NCBI RefSeq assembly: GCF_030316855.1
Contig: NZ_JASZYR010000019.1
Span: 1-64,000 of the forward strand
DNA: 64,000 nt
Direction of reading: 5' to 3'
Source of the DNA: Variovorax sp. J22P240
Lineage (GTDB): Bacteria; Pseudomonadota; Gammaproteobacteria; Burkholderiales; Burkholderiaceae_C
A program made the translations under genes and the position numbers. Under the pieces are notes generated by a model. It saw only the letters and a program-made list of their open reading frames with translations. It had not been told where the DNA came from and made no database searches. Shown here piece after piece: positions 50,148-58,846 of this stretch (position 1 is its first letter; every line of letters begins with the position of its first letter).

Positions 50148-51872
50148 TCAGGCCGCGACCGCGGCACGCGAGGCGATGTAGGCCCGCCATCCGCCAAGGT
50201 GCGTGATGTCGTCGGCACCCGCCACCGCGAGCGCTTCGCACAGGAAGCCCTGCACGCTGCTGCCGTCGGCCAGCGTGAGGCTGCCGATGCCCAGCGGCGC
50301 GGGAATGAGCGCAACGAAGCTGCCGTAGTGCGCCATCGGCATCTCCCAGATTTCCAGCGCGATGGCAGAGCCCTCGCCGGGCTGCACCCGTAGCAGGCCG
50401 GGTTTGGGCGGCACGGTGCCGGGCAAGGCGTAGAGGCGATACAACGGCGCGGTGTGCGTCGCGGCCAGGAGCCGTGCGCCGCGCTCGGTCAACTGCGAGT
50501 TGAGCGGCATGCCCGAGAGATGCGCGCCGACGACGGCGACCTTGACCGTCTGCGCGGGCGCCATGCCCGGTAGTGTTTCGGGGGCGGGCATCGGCGCATC
50601 CGTCGCGCCGAGCGGCAGCCCGGTCGCGTGGTGAAAACGCTGCCCGAGTTCGGCCAACTGGAAGTCGCTGCCGCAGCGGCCGATCAGCGTGATGCCGAAA
50701 GGCAGCCCATCCTCGCGCAGGCTGGCCGGCACCGAGATGGCGGCGTAGTCGAGCAGGTTCACGAAGTTCGTGTACTCGCCGAGATTCCGGTTGAGCGCGA
50801 CCGGGTCCGCCTGCATGGACTCGATCGTGTAGTGCGTGGGCGCGGTCGGCACCAGCAGGAGGTCGATGTCGCCCCACATGGCCGCGGCGCGCTGGCCGAG
50901 CGCTTGCAGCTTGACGCGCGCGTCGACGAAGTCGGCCGCGCTGTAGTCGCGGCCCTTCGCGAGGATGCCGCGTACGGGCTCGACCACTTCGGCTTCATGC
51001 GCGTCGAAGAACTCGCGCACGGCCGCGTAGCGCTCTGCGACGAGCGCACTGTCGTAGAGCAGCGCGGCGGCCTCGGCCAGCGGCGCGTAGTCGATCGCGA
51101 CCGGTGTGCCGCCAAGCGCCTTCATCTGCTCGATGGCGCGGTCGAAGGCAGCGGTCGACTGGCTGTCGCCAAAGAAGCGCAGCGCCGTCGGCACGCCGAA
51201 GCGGAAGCTCGCGGGGAAGGTCTGCGTCGCGAGCGAGAGGCTGCGCGAGTACGGGTCTTCGGCGTCGAAGCCCATTGCGGCGTGCAGCACGCGGGCGGCC
51301 ACGCCCACAGTGCGCGCGAAGATCGACACGCAATCTACGCTCTGCGCGGCCGGCACCACGCCGCGCGCGCTGAGCAATCCGCGCGACGGCTTGATGCCGA
51401 CGATGTTGTTGAGCCCCGCGGGCACACGGCCTGAGCCCGCCGTGTCCGTGCCCAGCGCGAAATCGACCTGTCCCGTCGCCACCGCATAGGCCGAACCCGA
51501 ACTCGATCCGCCCGACACATAGCGCGCATCGAAGCTGTTCGGCACCGCGCCATAAGGTGAACGCGTGCCGTTGAGGCCGCAGGCGAACTGGTCCAGATTG
51601 GTCTTGCCCAGCAGATCCGCACCGGCATCGAGCAGCCGGTGCACCACGTGCGCATGCACGGTCGGCGTGCGCGCGAAGGCAGGGCAGGCCGCGGTGGTGG
51701 GCACACCGGCGACGTCGATGTTGTCCTTGGCGGCAAAGCGAAGACCCGCGAGCGGCCCTTCGCCGGCGCCACGCAGCGGTGAGTCCAGCCGGGCGATCCA
51801 CGCCGCCGCAGCCAGCGCCTTCAACGAAGTCCCGGGCCCGTTCTCGGACACGCCCCTTTCATGCACCATCAT
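50148..51872 (-). CDS. atzF: Allophanate hydrolase (AtzF type)
   Basis: A 574-residue amidase-signature protein. The triad Lys is in LRFAAKDNIDV, the serines in VSGGSSSGSAYAVA and GTDTAGSGRVPAG. After about residue 450 comes a second domain (VKVAVVGAHLSGMPLN onward), as in AtzF/DUR2 allophanate hydrolases, where it aids decarboxylation of the product. It converts allophanate to ammonia and CO2. The start is the ATG at 51872; the frame is open upstream, but that part overlaps the protease gene. Confidence 0.9.
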   Translation of the reverse strand: MMVHERGVSENGPGTSLKALAAAAWIARLDSPLRGAGEGPLAGLRFAAKDNIDVAGVPTTAACPAFARTPTVHAHVVHRLLDAGADLLGKTNLDQFACGLNGTRSPYGAVPNSFDARYVSGGSSSGSAYAVATGQVDFALGTDTAGSGRVPAGLNNIVGIKPSRGLLSARGVVPAAQSVDCVSIFARTVGVAARVLHAAMGFDAEDPYSRSLSLATQTFPASFRFGVPTALRFFGDSQSTAAFDRAIEQMKALGGTPVAIDYAPLAEAAALLYDSALVAERYAAVREFFDAHEAEVVEPVRGILAKGRDYSAADFVDARVKLQALGQRAAAMWGDIDLLLVPTAPTHYTIESMQADPVALNRNLGEYTNFVNLLDYAAISVPASLREDGLPFGITLIGRCGSDFQLAELGQRFHHATGLPLGATDAPMPAPETLPGMAPAQTVKVAVVGAHLSGMPLNSQLTERGARLLAATHTAPLYRLYALPGTVPPKPGLLRVQPGEGSAIALEIWEMPMAHYGSFVALIPAPLGIGSLTLADGSSVQGFLCEALAVAGADDITHLGGWRAYIASRAAVAA

Positions 51873-51883
51873 CAAGCATCCTG

Positions 51884-51897
51884 TCTTGTGTACAAGA
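51884..51897. promoter_or_regulatory. Shared operator, copy 2 (before atzF)
   Basis: TCTTGT-GT-ACAAGA, a perfect 6-bp inverted repeat 12 bases before the atzF start. It matches copy 1 (45335-45348) at 12 of 14 bases. Its closeness to the start suggests repression by blocking polymerase or an early-transcript site. Confidence 0.7.
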
Positions 51898-51988
51898 TGA
51901 CATGCAAAGGGTGTGCCAACGGCTTCAACCGTCGGGTCCAGCAAGTTCGTGATCGACGGCGCCCGCGCGTTCGGGCCGCCAGGACGCG

Positions 51989-52822
51989 TCAGCCGCGCCG
52001 GCTGGCCTGGTACAGGCCTTCCACCTTCGGCACGTTCGCCTGCAGCACCTTGATCCGGTCCGGCCCGCTCGGATGCGTCGAGAGGAAACCAAGCGCGCCC
52101 TCGCTCTTCGACGCCTTCGCCATCTTGGTCCACAGCGACACCGAAGCCCTCGGGTCGTAGCCCGCACGCGCCGCCAGTTCAAGGCCGACCAGGTCAGCGT
52201 CGGTCTCATCGCTGCGGCTGAACTTCAGCGTGATGAGCTGGGTGCCGGCCCGGGCCGCCAGGTCGCCGGCCTGGCCCAGGCCGAGCAACTGGGCGGTGAT
52301 CGACAGCACCGCCCCCGTCCCCGCGTTCTTCGCAAGCCGCGCCCGCGCATGCTCGCGCAGTGCATGCGCCATCTCGTGGCCCATGACCATCGCGATTTCG
52401 TCGTCGGTGAGCTTCAACCGATCGAGGATGCCGGTGAAGAAAGCGATCTTGCCGCCCGGCATGCAGAAGGCATTGATCTGCTTGCTGCCGATCAGGTTGA
52501 CTTCCCACTTCCAGGACGCGGCGCGCGGGTTCCACTGGGCGGTGAAGGGAATGATCTTCCTGGCAATGGCACGCAGGCGCTGCAATGGGGCACTGCTGTC
52601 GGGAGCGAGTGCGCCCTTGGCCCGGGCCTGCGCCAGGAGCTGGTGATATTGCTGGACACCGGCCTGCTCGATGTTCTCCGCAGGGACGATGTTGCGCGCC
52701 ATCGACGCCTCGCCGACGTCGACCTGCGCCAGTGCGGGCGCGGCCACGAAGGTGCCCGCCGCCAGCAGGAATGCACGTCGACCGTGCGGGGGACCGGAAT
52801 GAAACTCGCAGAGCAAACACAT
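51989..52822 (-). CDS. M48-family metalloprotease, Tat-exported
   Basis: A 277-residue protease from the ATG at 52822. The N-terminus has HGRRAFLLAAGTFVAAPALAQ, a Tat-type signal. The zinc motif is GHEMAHALREHARAR, and the third ligand Glu is in SDETDADLVGLELAARAG. It resembles BepA/LoiP-like outer-membrane quality-control proteases. It is divergent from the AmpG-like gene with 37 bases between starts. Confidence 0.88.
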   Translation of the reverse strand: MCLLCEFHSGPPHGRRAFLLAAGTFVAAPALAQVDVGEASMARNIVPAENIEQAGVQQYHQLLAQARAKGALAPDSSAPLQRLRAIARKIIPFTAQWNPRAASWKWEVNLIGSKQINAFCMPGGKIAFFTGILDRLKLTDDEIAMVMGHEMAHALREHARARLAKNAGTGAVLSITAQLLGLGQAGDLAARAGTQLITLKFSRSDETDADLVGLELAARAGYDPRASVSLWTKMAKASKSEGALGFLSTHPSGPDRIKVLQANVPKVEGLYQASRRG

Positions 52823-52859
52823 GGGGGAATAATAAGGAGCCCCCAACGACACTTGCTCA

Positions 52860-54236
52860 ATGCCCGCACCATCGGCTGACGAAGCCCCACCTTCCCTGCC
52901 CTGGCGCGACGCGCTCAAGGTCTACCTCGAACCTGCGACGCTGCGCATGCTGGCGCTGGGCTTTTCCGCTGGGCTGCCGCTGCTGCTGGTGCTCGGCACG
53001 CTGAGCTTCCGGCTGCGCGAGGCGGGAGTCGATCGCACGACGATCGGCTTCCTGAGCTGGGTGGGGCTCGCCTACGGCTTCAAGTGGGTCTGGGCACCGC
53101 TGGTGGACCGGCTTCCGATTCCGCCGCTGACCACGCTGCTCGGGCGCCGGCGCGGCTGGCTGCTGCTGGCTCAACTGGGCGTCATCGCGGGACTCGCCGG
53201 CATGGCCTTCAACGACCCGCGCGACGGACTGCCGCCGCTGGTCTGGTGCGCCTTGCTGGTCGCTTTCGGGTCCGCCACGCAGGACATCGCGCTCGACGCC
53301 TTCCGCATCGAATCCGCCGCCGCGCGCAAGCAGGCCGCGTTGGCCGCCGCCTACCAGACGGGTTACCGGCTCGCGATGATCTGGGCCGGCGCCGGCGTCC
53401 TCTGGGTTGCAGCCTGGGCCGAACTGCCCGGCCTCGCTGGCTACCAGGACAACGCGTGGAAGACCGCCTACCTCGTGATGGCGGCGTCGATGGCGGTGGG
53501 CGTGCTCACGGTGCTGCTGTCGCCTGAGCCCGCGCGCGTCGCCCTGCCCCAGCCCAAGACGGTGGGCGCCTGGCTGCAGAGCGTGCTGATCGAACCCTTC
53601 GCCGACTTCATCCGCCGCTACCAGTGGCAGGCCGTGCTCATCCTGTCGTTGATTGCCGTCTACCGGATCAGCGACGTGGTGATGGGCATCATGGCCAACC
53701 CGTTCTACGTCGACATGGGCTTCACCAAGGACGAGGTCGCGACGGTCAGCAAGATCTACGGCGTGATCATGACGCTGCTCGGCGCCTTCGTCGGCGGCGT
53801 GCTGTCGATGCGGCTCGGCGTGATGCGGGTGCTGATGCTGGGCGCCGTGCTGAGCGCGGCGAGCAACCTGCTCTTCGCCGGCCTGGCGACGCGCGGCCAC
53901 GACCTGACCGCACTGGTGCTGGTGGTGTCGGCCGACAACCTGGCCGGGGGCATTGCGTCCGCGGCGTTCATCGCCTACCTGTCGAGCCTGACCAACATCA
54001 CCTATTCGGCCACGCAGTACGCGCTGTTCAGCTCGCTGATGCTGCTGCTGCCGAAGTTCATTGCGGGCTACTCAGGCAAGTTCGTGGACCTCTACGGGTA
54101 CCACGCGTTCTTTGTCGGGACTGCGGCGCTGGGCGTGCCGGTGTTGGTGCTGGTGGCGCTAGCGTCGCGAACGACCGGCAATGGCAAGGTGACAGCTCCA
54201 GCCTCCAGCACTGCGCCTTCTGAAATGGCGCCATAA
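52860..54236 (+). CDS. ampG: AmpG-like muropeptide permease (MFS)
   Basis: A 458-residue major facilitator with about 12 to 14 helices. LRMLALGFSAGLPLLLVLGTLSFRL, GLAYGFKWVWAPLVDR and SATQDIALDAFRIE are AmpG signatures. It imports GlcNAc-anhydroMurNAc-peptides for wall recycling and beta-lactamase control. Its stop codon overlaps the first operator-like palindrome of the downstream toxin-antitoxin pair. Confidence 0.88.
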   Translation: MPAPSADEAPPSLPWRDALKVYLEPATLRMLALGFSAGLPLLLVLGTLSFRLREAGVDRTTIGFLSWVGLAYGFKWVWAPLVDRLPIPPLTTLLGRRRGWLLLAQLGVIAGLAGMAFNDPRDGLPPLVWCALLVAFGSATQDIALDAFRIESAAARKQAALAAAYQTGYRLAMIWAGAGVLWVAAWAELPGLAGYQDNAWKTAYLVMAASMAVGVLTVLLSPEPARVALPQPKTVGAWLQSVLIEPFADFIRRYQWQAVLILSLIAVYRISDVVMGIMANPFYVDMGFTKDEVATVSKIYGVIMTLLGAFVGGVLSMRLGVMRVLMLGAVLSAASNLLFAGLATRGHDLTALVLVVSADNLAGGIASAAFIAYLSSLTNITYSATQYALFSSLMLLLPKFIAGYSGKFVDLYGYHAFFVGTAALGVPVLVLVALASRTTGNGKVTAPASSTAPSEMAP

Positions 54237-54245
54237 TGGCTCCAT
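54225..54245. promoter_or_regulatory. Tandem palindromes before the toxin-antitoxin pair
   Basis: ATGGCGCCAT (54225-54234) is a perfect 10-bp palindrome and is followed after one base by ATGGCTCCAT (54236-54245), nine of ten bases the same. They lie 13-33 bases before the antitoxin start and overlap the ampG stop. Such paired sites are typical of FitAB/VapBC autorepression. Confidence 0.6.
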
Positions 54246-54257
54246 TTTGGAGGCGTC

Positions 54258-54587
54258 ATGGCCAATCTATCCGTGAAAGACGTGCCGGAGCATCTGGCTG
54301 AACGACTCCGGCAGCGCGCGGCGCGCAATCACCGGTCGTTGCAAGGTGAGTTGATGGCCATCATCGAGCAGGCGGCCTACGAAACCGGCGCGGCGGCCGC
54401 ACCCGCCCTGCCTGTGGCCATCAGTGTCGAAGGTTCGGATGTCGCCCCGGGCCGCCGCCCCGTCACCCGGCGCGGCTCCAAATCGATCGAACAGATCGCC
54501 GCCGAGCATCGCGTCCGCTTTCCACAGCCCATCGGGTCCGGCCCGAACGCCGTCGACATCATCCGCGCGGACCGGGACGCGCGGTGA
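54258..54587 (+). CDS. FitA-like antitoxin
   Basis: A 109-residue protein. The first 40 residues form a ribbon-helix-helix motif (MANLSVKDVPEHLAERLRQRAARNHRSL); the rest, with its basic middle and a VDIIRADRDAR ending, would bind the toxin. TGGAGG lies before the ATG. Its stop overlaps the toxin GTG by four bases. The C-terminal part is longer than in most FitA proteins. Confidence 0.8.
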   Translation: MANLSVKDVPEHLAERLRQRAARNHRSLQGELMAIIEQAAYETGAAAAPALPVAISVEGSDVAPGRRPVTRRGSKSIEQIAAEHRVRFPQPIGSGPNAVDIIRADRDAR

Positions 54588-55027
54588 GCGGCGCACCGAG
54601 CCCGCTCTTCGTCGCCGAACCGCCGGCGTCGTACCGAATGCGCCCGCCACTGGTGGTGGACTGCAGCGCCCTGAGCGCCATCCTGTTTGATGAACCCACG
54701 CGCGACGAAGCCTTGGCACGGCTCGTCGGCTTCAGCCTCCATGCGCCGAACCTGCTCGATCACGAGATCGTCAGCGTGGCACTCAAGAAACGGCGACAGG
54801 ATTGGCCTTCGGATTCCCTCGCGCTGGCGCTGGCCGACTATGCCGAGTACGACCTTGAATTGCATCCGGTCGATCCGGCCGCGCAGTACCAGCTGGCGGC
54901 CCGCTATGCACTGTCGGCCTACGACGCGGCCTACCTCTGGCTCGCGGCGGAGATCAAGGCGCCGCTGGCGACCTTCGACCAGAAGCTCGCGACGGCCGCC
55001 CAGGCCCATCTGAGCGCCCTGCCCTGA
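54584..55027 (+). CDS. VapC/FitB-like PIN-domain toxin
   Basis: A PIN ribonuclease. With the GTG at 54584 it has 147 residues; an ATG at 54638 (MRPPLVVDCSALS) is also a good start because PIN toxins usually begin just before the first acidic residue. Acidic active-site residues are Asp26 (VVDCSAL), a Glu in HEIVSV, Asp in SAYDAAYLWLA and Asp in LATFDQKL. The GTGA overlap with the antitoxin favours translational coupling. Confidence 0.8.
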   Translation: MSGAPSPLFVAEPPASYRMRPPLVVDCSALSAILFDEPTRDEALARLVGFSLHAPNLLDHEIVSVALKKRRQDWPSDSLALALADYAEYDLELHPVDPAAQYQLAARYALSAYDAAYLWLAAEIKAPLATFDQKLATAAQAHLSALP

Positions 55028-55169
55028 GCCTTCCGCAAGGGCGCATGGCCCTTGCGTCGCAGGCCCACCTCGCGACGAACCGGGACATTGGCCGACGCGG
55101 ACCGGTTCGGCTGGCTGGTACGCTGTGATGTTTTGCACGCTACCGTCATTTATCCATCCGGCCTCCACC

Positions 55170-56363
55170 GTGTCACCTTCACGCATACCCCCCCTGCAGA
55201 TCAGCGCCTTCACCGCGACCTCGTCGGTCGGTGTGGGCAAGACCGCCCTCCTCTCGGCACTCGAACAGTCGCGCAGCGGCCTGCGCGCCAATGACTTCGG
55301 CCCGACGCCGCTGCCGACGTGGATCGGGCGCGTCGACGGCCTTGAAGAACTCCGGCTGCCGGAGTCGCTGGCGAGCTGGGATTGCCGCAACAACCGGCTG
55401 GCATGGCTCGGCCTGCAGGCCGACGGCTTCATGGAAGCGGTGGCTGCCGCGCGCAAGCGCTACGGCCCGGCGCGCATTGCGCTGATCCTCGGTACCTCGA
55501 CGTCGAGCATTGGCGAGACCGAGGAGGCCTACACCCGGCTCGACGACGGCGCATTCCCCGTCGACCAGAGGCGCCCCAAGGTCCACACGCCCCATTCGCT
55601 CACGATGTTCGTTCAGGAAGCGCTGGGCCTCGAAGGGCCGGCCGAGACGATCTCGACCGCCTGCTCATCGAGCGCCAAGGTGTTTGCGTCGGCGGAGCGG
55701 CTGATCCGCCTGGGCCTGGTCGATGCGGCCGTGGTCGGCGGCGTCGACACGCTGTGCGGCAGCGTGCTGTTCGGATTCAATTCGCTCGAACTGGTGTCGC
55801 CCGAACCCTGCCGGCCCTTCGACGCCGGCCGCAACGGCATCAGCCTGGGCGAGGCCGCCGGCTTCGCGCTGGTCGAGCGCGGCCCCGGCAAGCTCGAACT
55901 GCTGGGCTACGGCGAGGCGAGCGACGCGCACCACATGTCGACGCCCCACCCCGAGGGCCTGGGCGCCGAAAAGGCCATGGACGACGCGCTCGCACGCGCC
56001 GGCCTGAACACGGACGCCATCGACTACATCAACATGCACGGCACCGCCAGCACGAAGAACGACGAAGTCGAAGGCGCGCTGGTGGCGCGGCGCTTCCCCG
56101 AGACGACCCATGCCAGCTCGACCAAGGGCTTCACGGGCCACACGCTGGGTGCCGCAGGCATCGTCGAGGCGGTCATCAGCCTGCTGGCGATCGAAACCGG
56201 CCTGAAGCCGGGCACCGTCAACACCACCACGCTCGACGCCGACTGCGGGCCGCAGATCAAGCTGCAGCCCGCTCGCGGCGAGGTGCGCTATGCGCTGAGC
56301 AATTCCTTCGGCTTCGGCGGCAACAACTGCTCGCTGGTCTTCGGCAAGGGAGCCGCAGCATGA
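55170..56363 (+). CDS. Beta-ketoacyl-ACP synthase (FabF-like), aryl-polyene type
   Basis: A condensing enzyme with the full triad: Cys165 (STACSSSAK), His290 (INMHGTAS) and His324 (TKGFTGHTLGAAG), 397 residues from the GTG at 55170. An earlier ATG at 55128 is in frame, but it adds a segment unlike this family. The next gene overlaps by four bases and is a chain-length-factor-like partner, as in aryl polyene (APE) and related lipid-pigment pathways. No ACP, ketoreductase or dehydratase lies nearby. Confidence 0.85.
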   Translation: MSPSRIPPLQISAFTATSSVGVGKTALLSALEQSRSGLRANDFGPTPLPTWIGRVDGLEELRLPESLASWDCRNNRLAWLGLQADGFMEAVAAARKRYGPARIALILGTSTSSIGETEEAYTRLDDGAFPVDQRRPKVHTPHSLTMFVQEALGLEGPAETISTACSSSAKVFASAERLIRLGLVDAAVVGGVDTLCGSVLFGFNSLELVSPEPCRPFDAGRNGISLGEAAGFALVERGPGKLELLGYGEASDAHHMSTPHPEGLGAEKAMDDALARAGLNTDAIDYINMHGTASTKNDEVEGALVARRFPETTHASSTKGFTGHTLGAAGIVEAVISLLAIETGLKPGTVNTTTLDADCGPQIKLQPARGEVRYALSNSFGFGGNNCSLVFGKGAAA

Positions 56364-57193
56364 GCGCAGCACACAAGACACCGACCCTCTACATCGAAGG
56401 CCCCGCTTTTTGGGCGCCCAGCTTGCCCGGATGGGAACTCGCGAGCGCCGTGTTCCGTGGCGAAGCCGCGCCGTCCGATCCGCCGGCCAAGCGCCCATCG
56501 CCGCAAGTGCTCGCGCCCGCCGAACGGCGCCGCGCGCCCGACACGGTGGCGCTGGCGCTGGAAGTCGCAGCCGCCGCGGTCGCTGCCTCGGGCCGCAATG
56601 CTGCGGACCTGCCGTGCGTATTCGCTTCGGCGCATGGCGATCTCGGCATCAACGACTACATGTGCAGCACGCTGGCGAGCGATCCGAAGCTGCTGTCGCC
56701 GATCAAGTTCCACAACTCGGTCCACAACGCGGCCGTAGGCTACTGGACCATCGGCACCGGCTGCATGGCGGCAAGCAACTCGCTGACGGCCTTCGAGAGA
56801 ACCTTCGCTTCGGGCCTGCTCGAAGCCGCGGCGCAATGCGCGGCCGATCAACGTGCCGTGCTCCTGGCCGGCTACGACATGCCCGCCGTGGGCGCGCTCG
56901 CGTCGATCACGACGAGCCGCGACCTGCTGGCCGTCGCGCTGGTGATCTCGCCGAAGCGCACCGAGCGCACGGTCGCGGCATTCGAATGGTCGCTCTCGGC
57001 AGGCGCTTCGCTACCGCCGGCTCTCCGTTCGGATGCCGCGCGCGCACTGAGGGTCAATGCGATGGCCGACGCGCTGCCCCTCTTCGAGGCGCTCGCACGC
57101 GGCAAGGCCGAATCGCTCGCGCTGCCGCTGTCGGCCGCGCTGTCATTGCAGTTGGCCCTGCAACCCGAACTGCAGCTCGAAGCGCAGAGTTGA
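56360..57193 (+). CDS. Beta-ketoacyl synthase-like chain length factor
   Basis: A 277-residue protein of the Ketoacyl-synt_2 type found as a partner in APE clusters. It has a single conserved Cys135 (GTGCMAASNSL) and KFHNSVHNAAVGYW, but no HGT or GHT histidines, so it is not an independent condensing enzyme. It probably forms a heterodimer with the synthase upstream. The C-terminus is Ala/Leu-rich. Confidence 0.78.
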   Translation: MSAAHKTPTLYIEGPAFWAPSLPGWELASAVFRGEAAPSDPPAKRPSPQVLAPAERRRAPDTVALALEVAAAAVAASGRNAADLPCVFASAHGDLGINDYMCSTLASDPKLLSPIKFHNSVHNAAVGYWTIGTGCMAASNSLTAFERTFASGLLEAAAQCAADQRAVLLAGYDMPAVGALASITTSRDLLAVALVISPKRTERTVAAFEWSLSAGASLPPALRSDAARALRVNAMADALPLFEALARGKAESLALPLSAALSLQLALQPELQLEAQS

Positions 57194-57197
57194 AGCC

Positions 57198-58826
57198 ATG
57201 ACCGCGATCCTCCACCAGCACGATGTCGTGATCATGGGCGGAGGACTCGCGGGGCTCACCCTCGCGCTGCAGCTCAAGCAGCGCTTCGCCGACATCGACA
57301 TCGTGGTGCTGGAGCGCCGCGCGCATCCGGTGCCGCACGCAACGCACAAGGTGGGCGAGTCGTCGGTCGAAATCGGTGCCCATTACTTCGACACGGTGCT
57401 CGGCCTCCAGCCGCACATGCATGGCGCCCAACTGCGCAAGTTCGGTTTCCGCTTCTTCTTCAGCGAAGGCCGCCGCGACATCGACCAGGTGATGGAGATC
57501 GGCGCCAGCCGCTATCTCTCGGTGCCGAGCTACCAGATCGACCGCGGCATCTTCGAGAACTACCTGGCCGAGGAGGCCGCGCGCAATGGCGTGCGCTTCG
57601 TCGACAGTGCGATGGTGCGCGTGATCGAGCTGGCCGACGACGCGCGCCAGCCGCATCGCATCGAATGGTCGCAGGACGGCGGGACGCACATCGTGCATGC
57701 CCGCTGGCTGATCGACGCCTGCGGACGCGCCGGCATGCTCAAGCGCAAGCTCGGGCTCGCGCAGCCCAATGCGCATCACTGCAACGCGGTGTGGTTCCGG
57801 GTCAGCGAGCGCATCACCATCGACGACTGGTCCGACGACCCGGCATGGCGCGCGCGCTGCGAGCCCCGGGCGCGCTGGCTCTCGACCAATCACCTGGTCG
57901 GCGCGGGCTACTGGGTCTGGCTGATTCCGCTCGCGTCGGGGTCGCATTCGGTCGGTATCGTGGCCGACCCGCGCCTGCACCCGCTCGACACGATGGACAC
58001 CTTCGACAAGGCGATGCAGTGGTTCCGGACCTGGCAGCCTCGCCTCTACGATGACCTCGATGGCAAGCGCCACCTGCTGCAGGACTTTGCTTTCTTCCGC
58101 GACTTCTCGTACGGGTGCAAGCAGGTGTTCTCGGGCCAGCGCTGGGCACTGACCGGGGAGGCGGGACTTTTCCTCGATCCCTTCTACTCGCCGGGCAGCG
58201 ATTTCATCGCGGTGGGGAATACCTACATCACCGACCTGATCGCGCACGACCGCGCCGGACACGCCCTGGAGGCGCGGGCGCAGCTCTACGACCAGATCTA
58301 CCACTCGTTCTACGAAAGCACGCTCGCGCTCTACACCGACCAGTACCAGCTCTTCGGCGATCCGGAGGTGCTGCCGATCAAGGTGATCTGGGATTACACC
58401 TACTACTGGGGCGTGCTGTCGCAGATCTTCTTCCAGCAGCGGCTCACCGACCTGGCGGTGCTGGGCAGCCTGCGCGAGGAGCTGCAGGATTGCCAGCGCC
58501 TCAACTTCGCGGTGCAGGACTTTCTGCGCGCGTGGTCCGGCGTCAGCCGCCGGCGCAACCGGCCGGTGATGCTCGACCAGGCGGCCCTGCCCTGGTTTGC
58601 CGAACTCAATCGCAGCCTGAATGACCGGCTCGACGACGACGCCTTCAAGGCCCGCATGCGGGCTTCGGCGGAAAGGCTGCGCGCGCTGGCGGTGGAAATC
58701 CTCGAACGCGCGAGGCACGACAATCCCACGCTGGCGGCCGGCGAACTTGGCGCCGTGCTGGCCGAAAAGGCAGCCCAGCCCCATCCAGACGCCCAGCGCG
58801 AAACCATGCTTTTCGAGCCGGGATAA
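57198..58826 (+). CDS. Flavin-dependent halogenase-like oxidoreductase
   Basis: A 542-residue FAD protein starting MTAILHQHDVVIMGGGLAG, with the halogenase-type WxWxIP motif (W239-V-W-L-I-P244). After GES the essential lysine position of tryptophan halogenases (PrnA K79) appears to be His62 by hand alignment, so it may not halogenate. A C-terminal helical part (about 350-542) follows. It lies four bases after the chain length factor and probably modifies that pathway's product. Confidence 0.78.
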   Translation: MTAILHQHDVVIMGGGLAGLTLALQLKQRFADIDIVVLERRAHPVPHATHKVGESSVEIGAHYFDTVLGLQPHMHGAQLRKFGFRFFFSEGRRDIDQVMEIGASRYLSVPSYQIDRGIFENYLAEEAARNGVRFVDSAMVRVIELADDARQPHRIEWSQDGGTHIVHARWLIDACGRAGMLKRKLGLAQPNAHHCNAVWFRVSERITIDDWSDDPAWRARCEPRARWLSTNHLVGAGYWVWLIPLASGSHSVGIVADPRLHPLDTMDTFDKAMQWFRTWQPRLYDDLDGKRHLLQDFAFFRDFSYGCKQVFSGQRWALTGEAGLFLDPFYSPGSDFIAVGNTYITDLIAHDRAGHALEARAQLYDQIYHSFYESTLALYTDQYQLFGDPEVLPIKVIWDYTYYWGVLSQIFFQQRLTDLAVLGSLREELQDCQRLNFAVQDFLRAWSGVSRRRNRPVMLDQAALPWFAELNRSLNDRLDDDAFKARMRASAERLRALAVEILERARHDNPTLAAGELGAVLAEKAAQPHPDAQRETMLFEPG

Positions 58827-58846
58827 AAAAAAAGGCAACGGTGACG

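Noticed and set aside
50104..50877. A 257-codon N-terminal extension of the taurine-type binding protein
   Set aside because: It is an out-of-frame reading of atzF; the true protein begins with a Tat-type signal at 50103.
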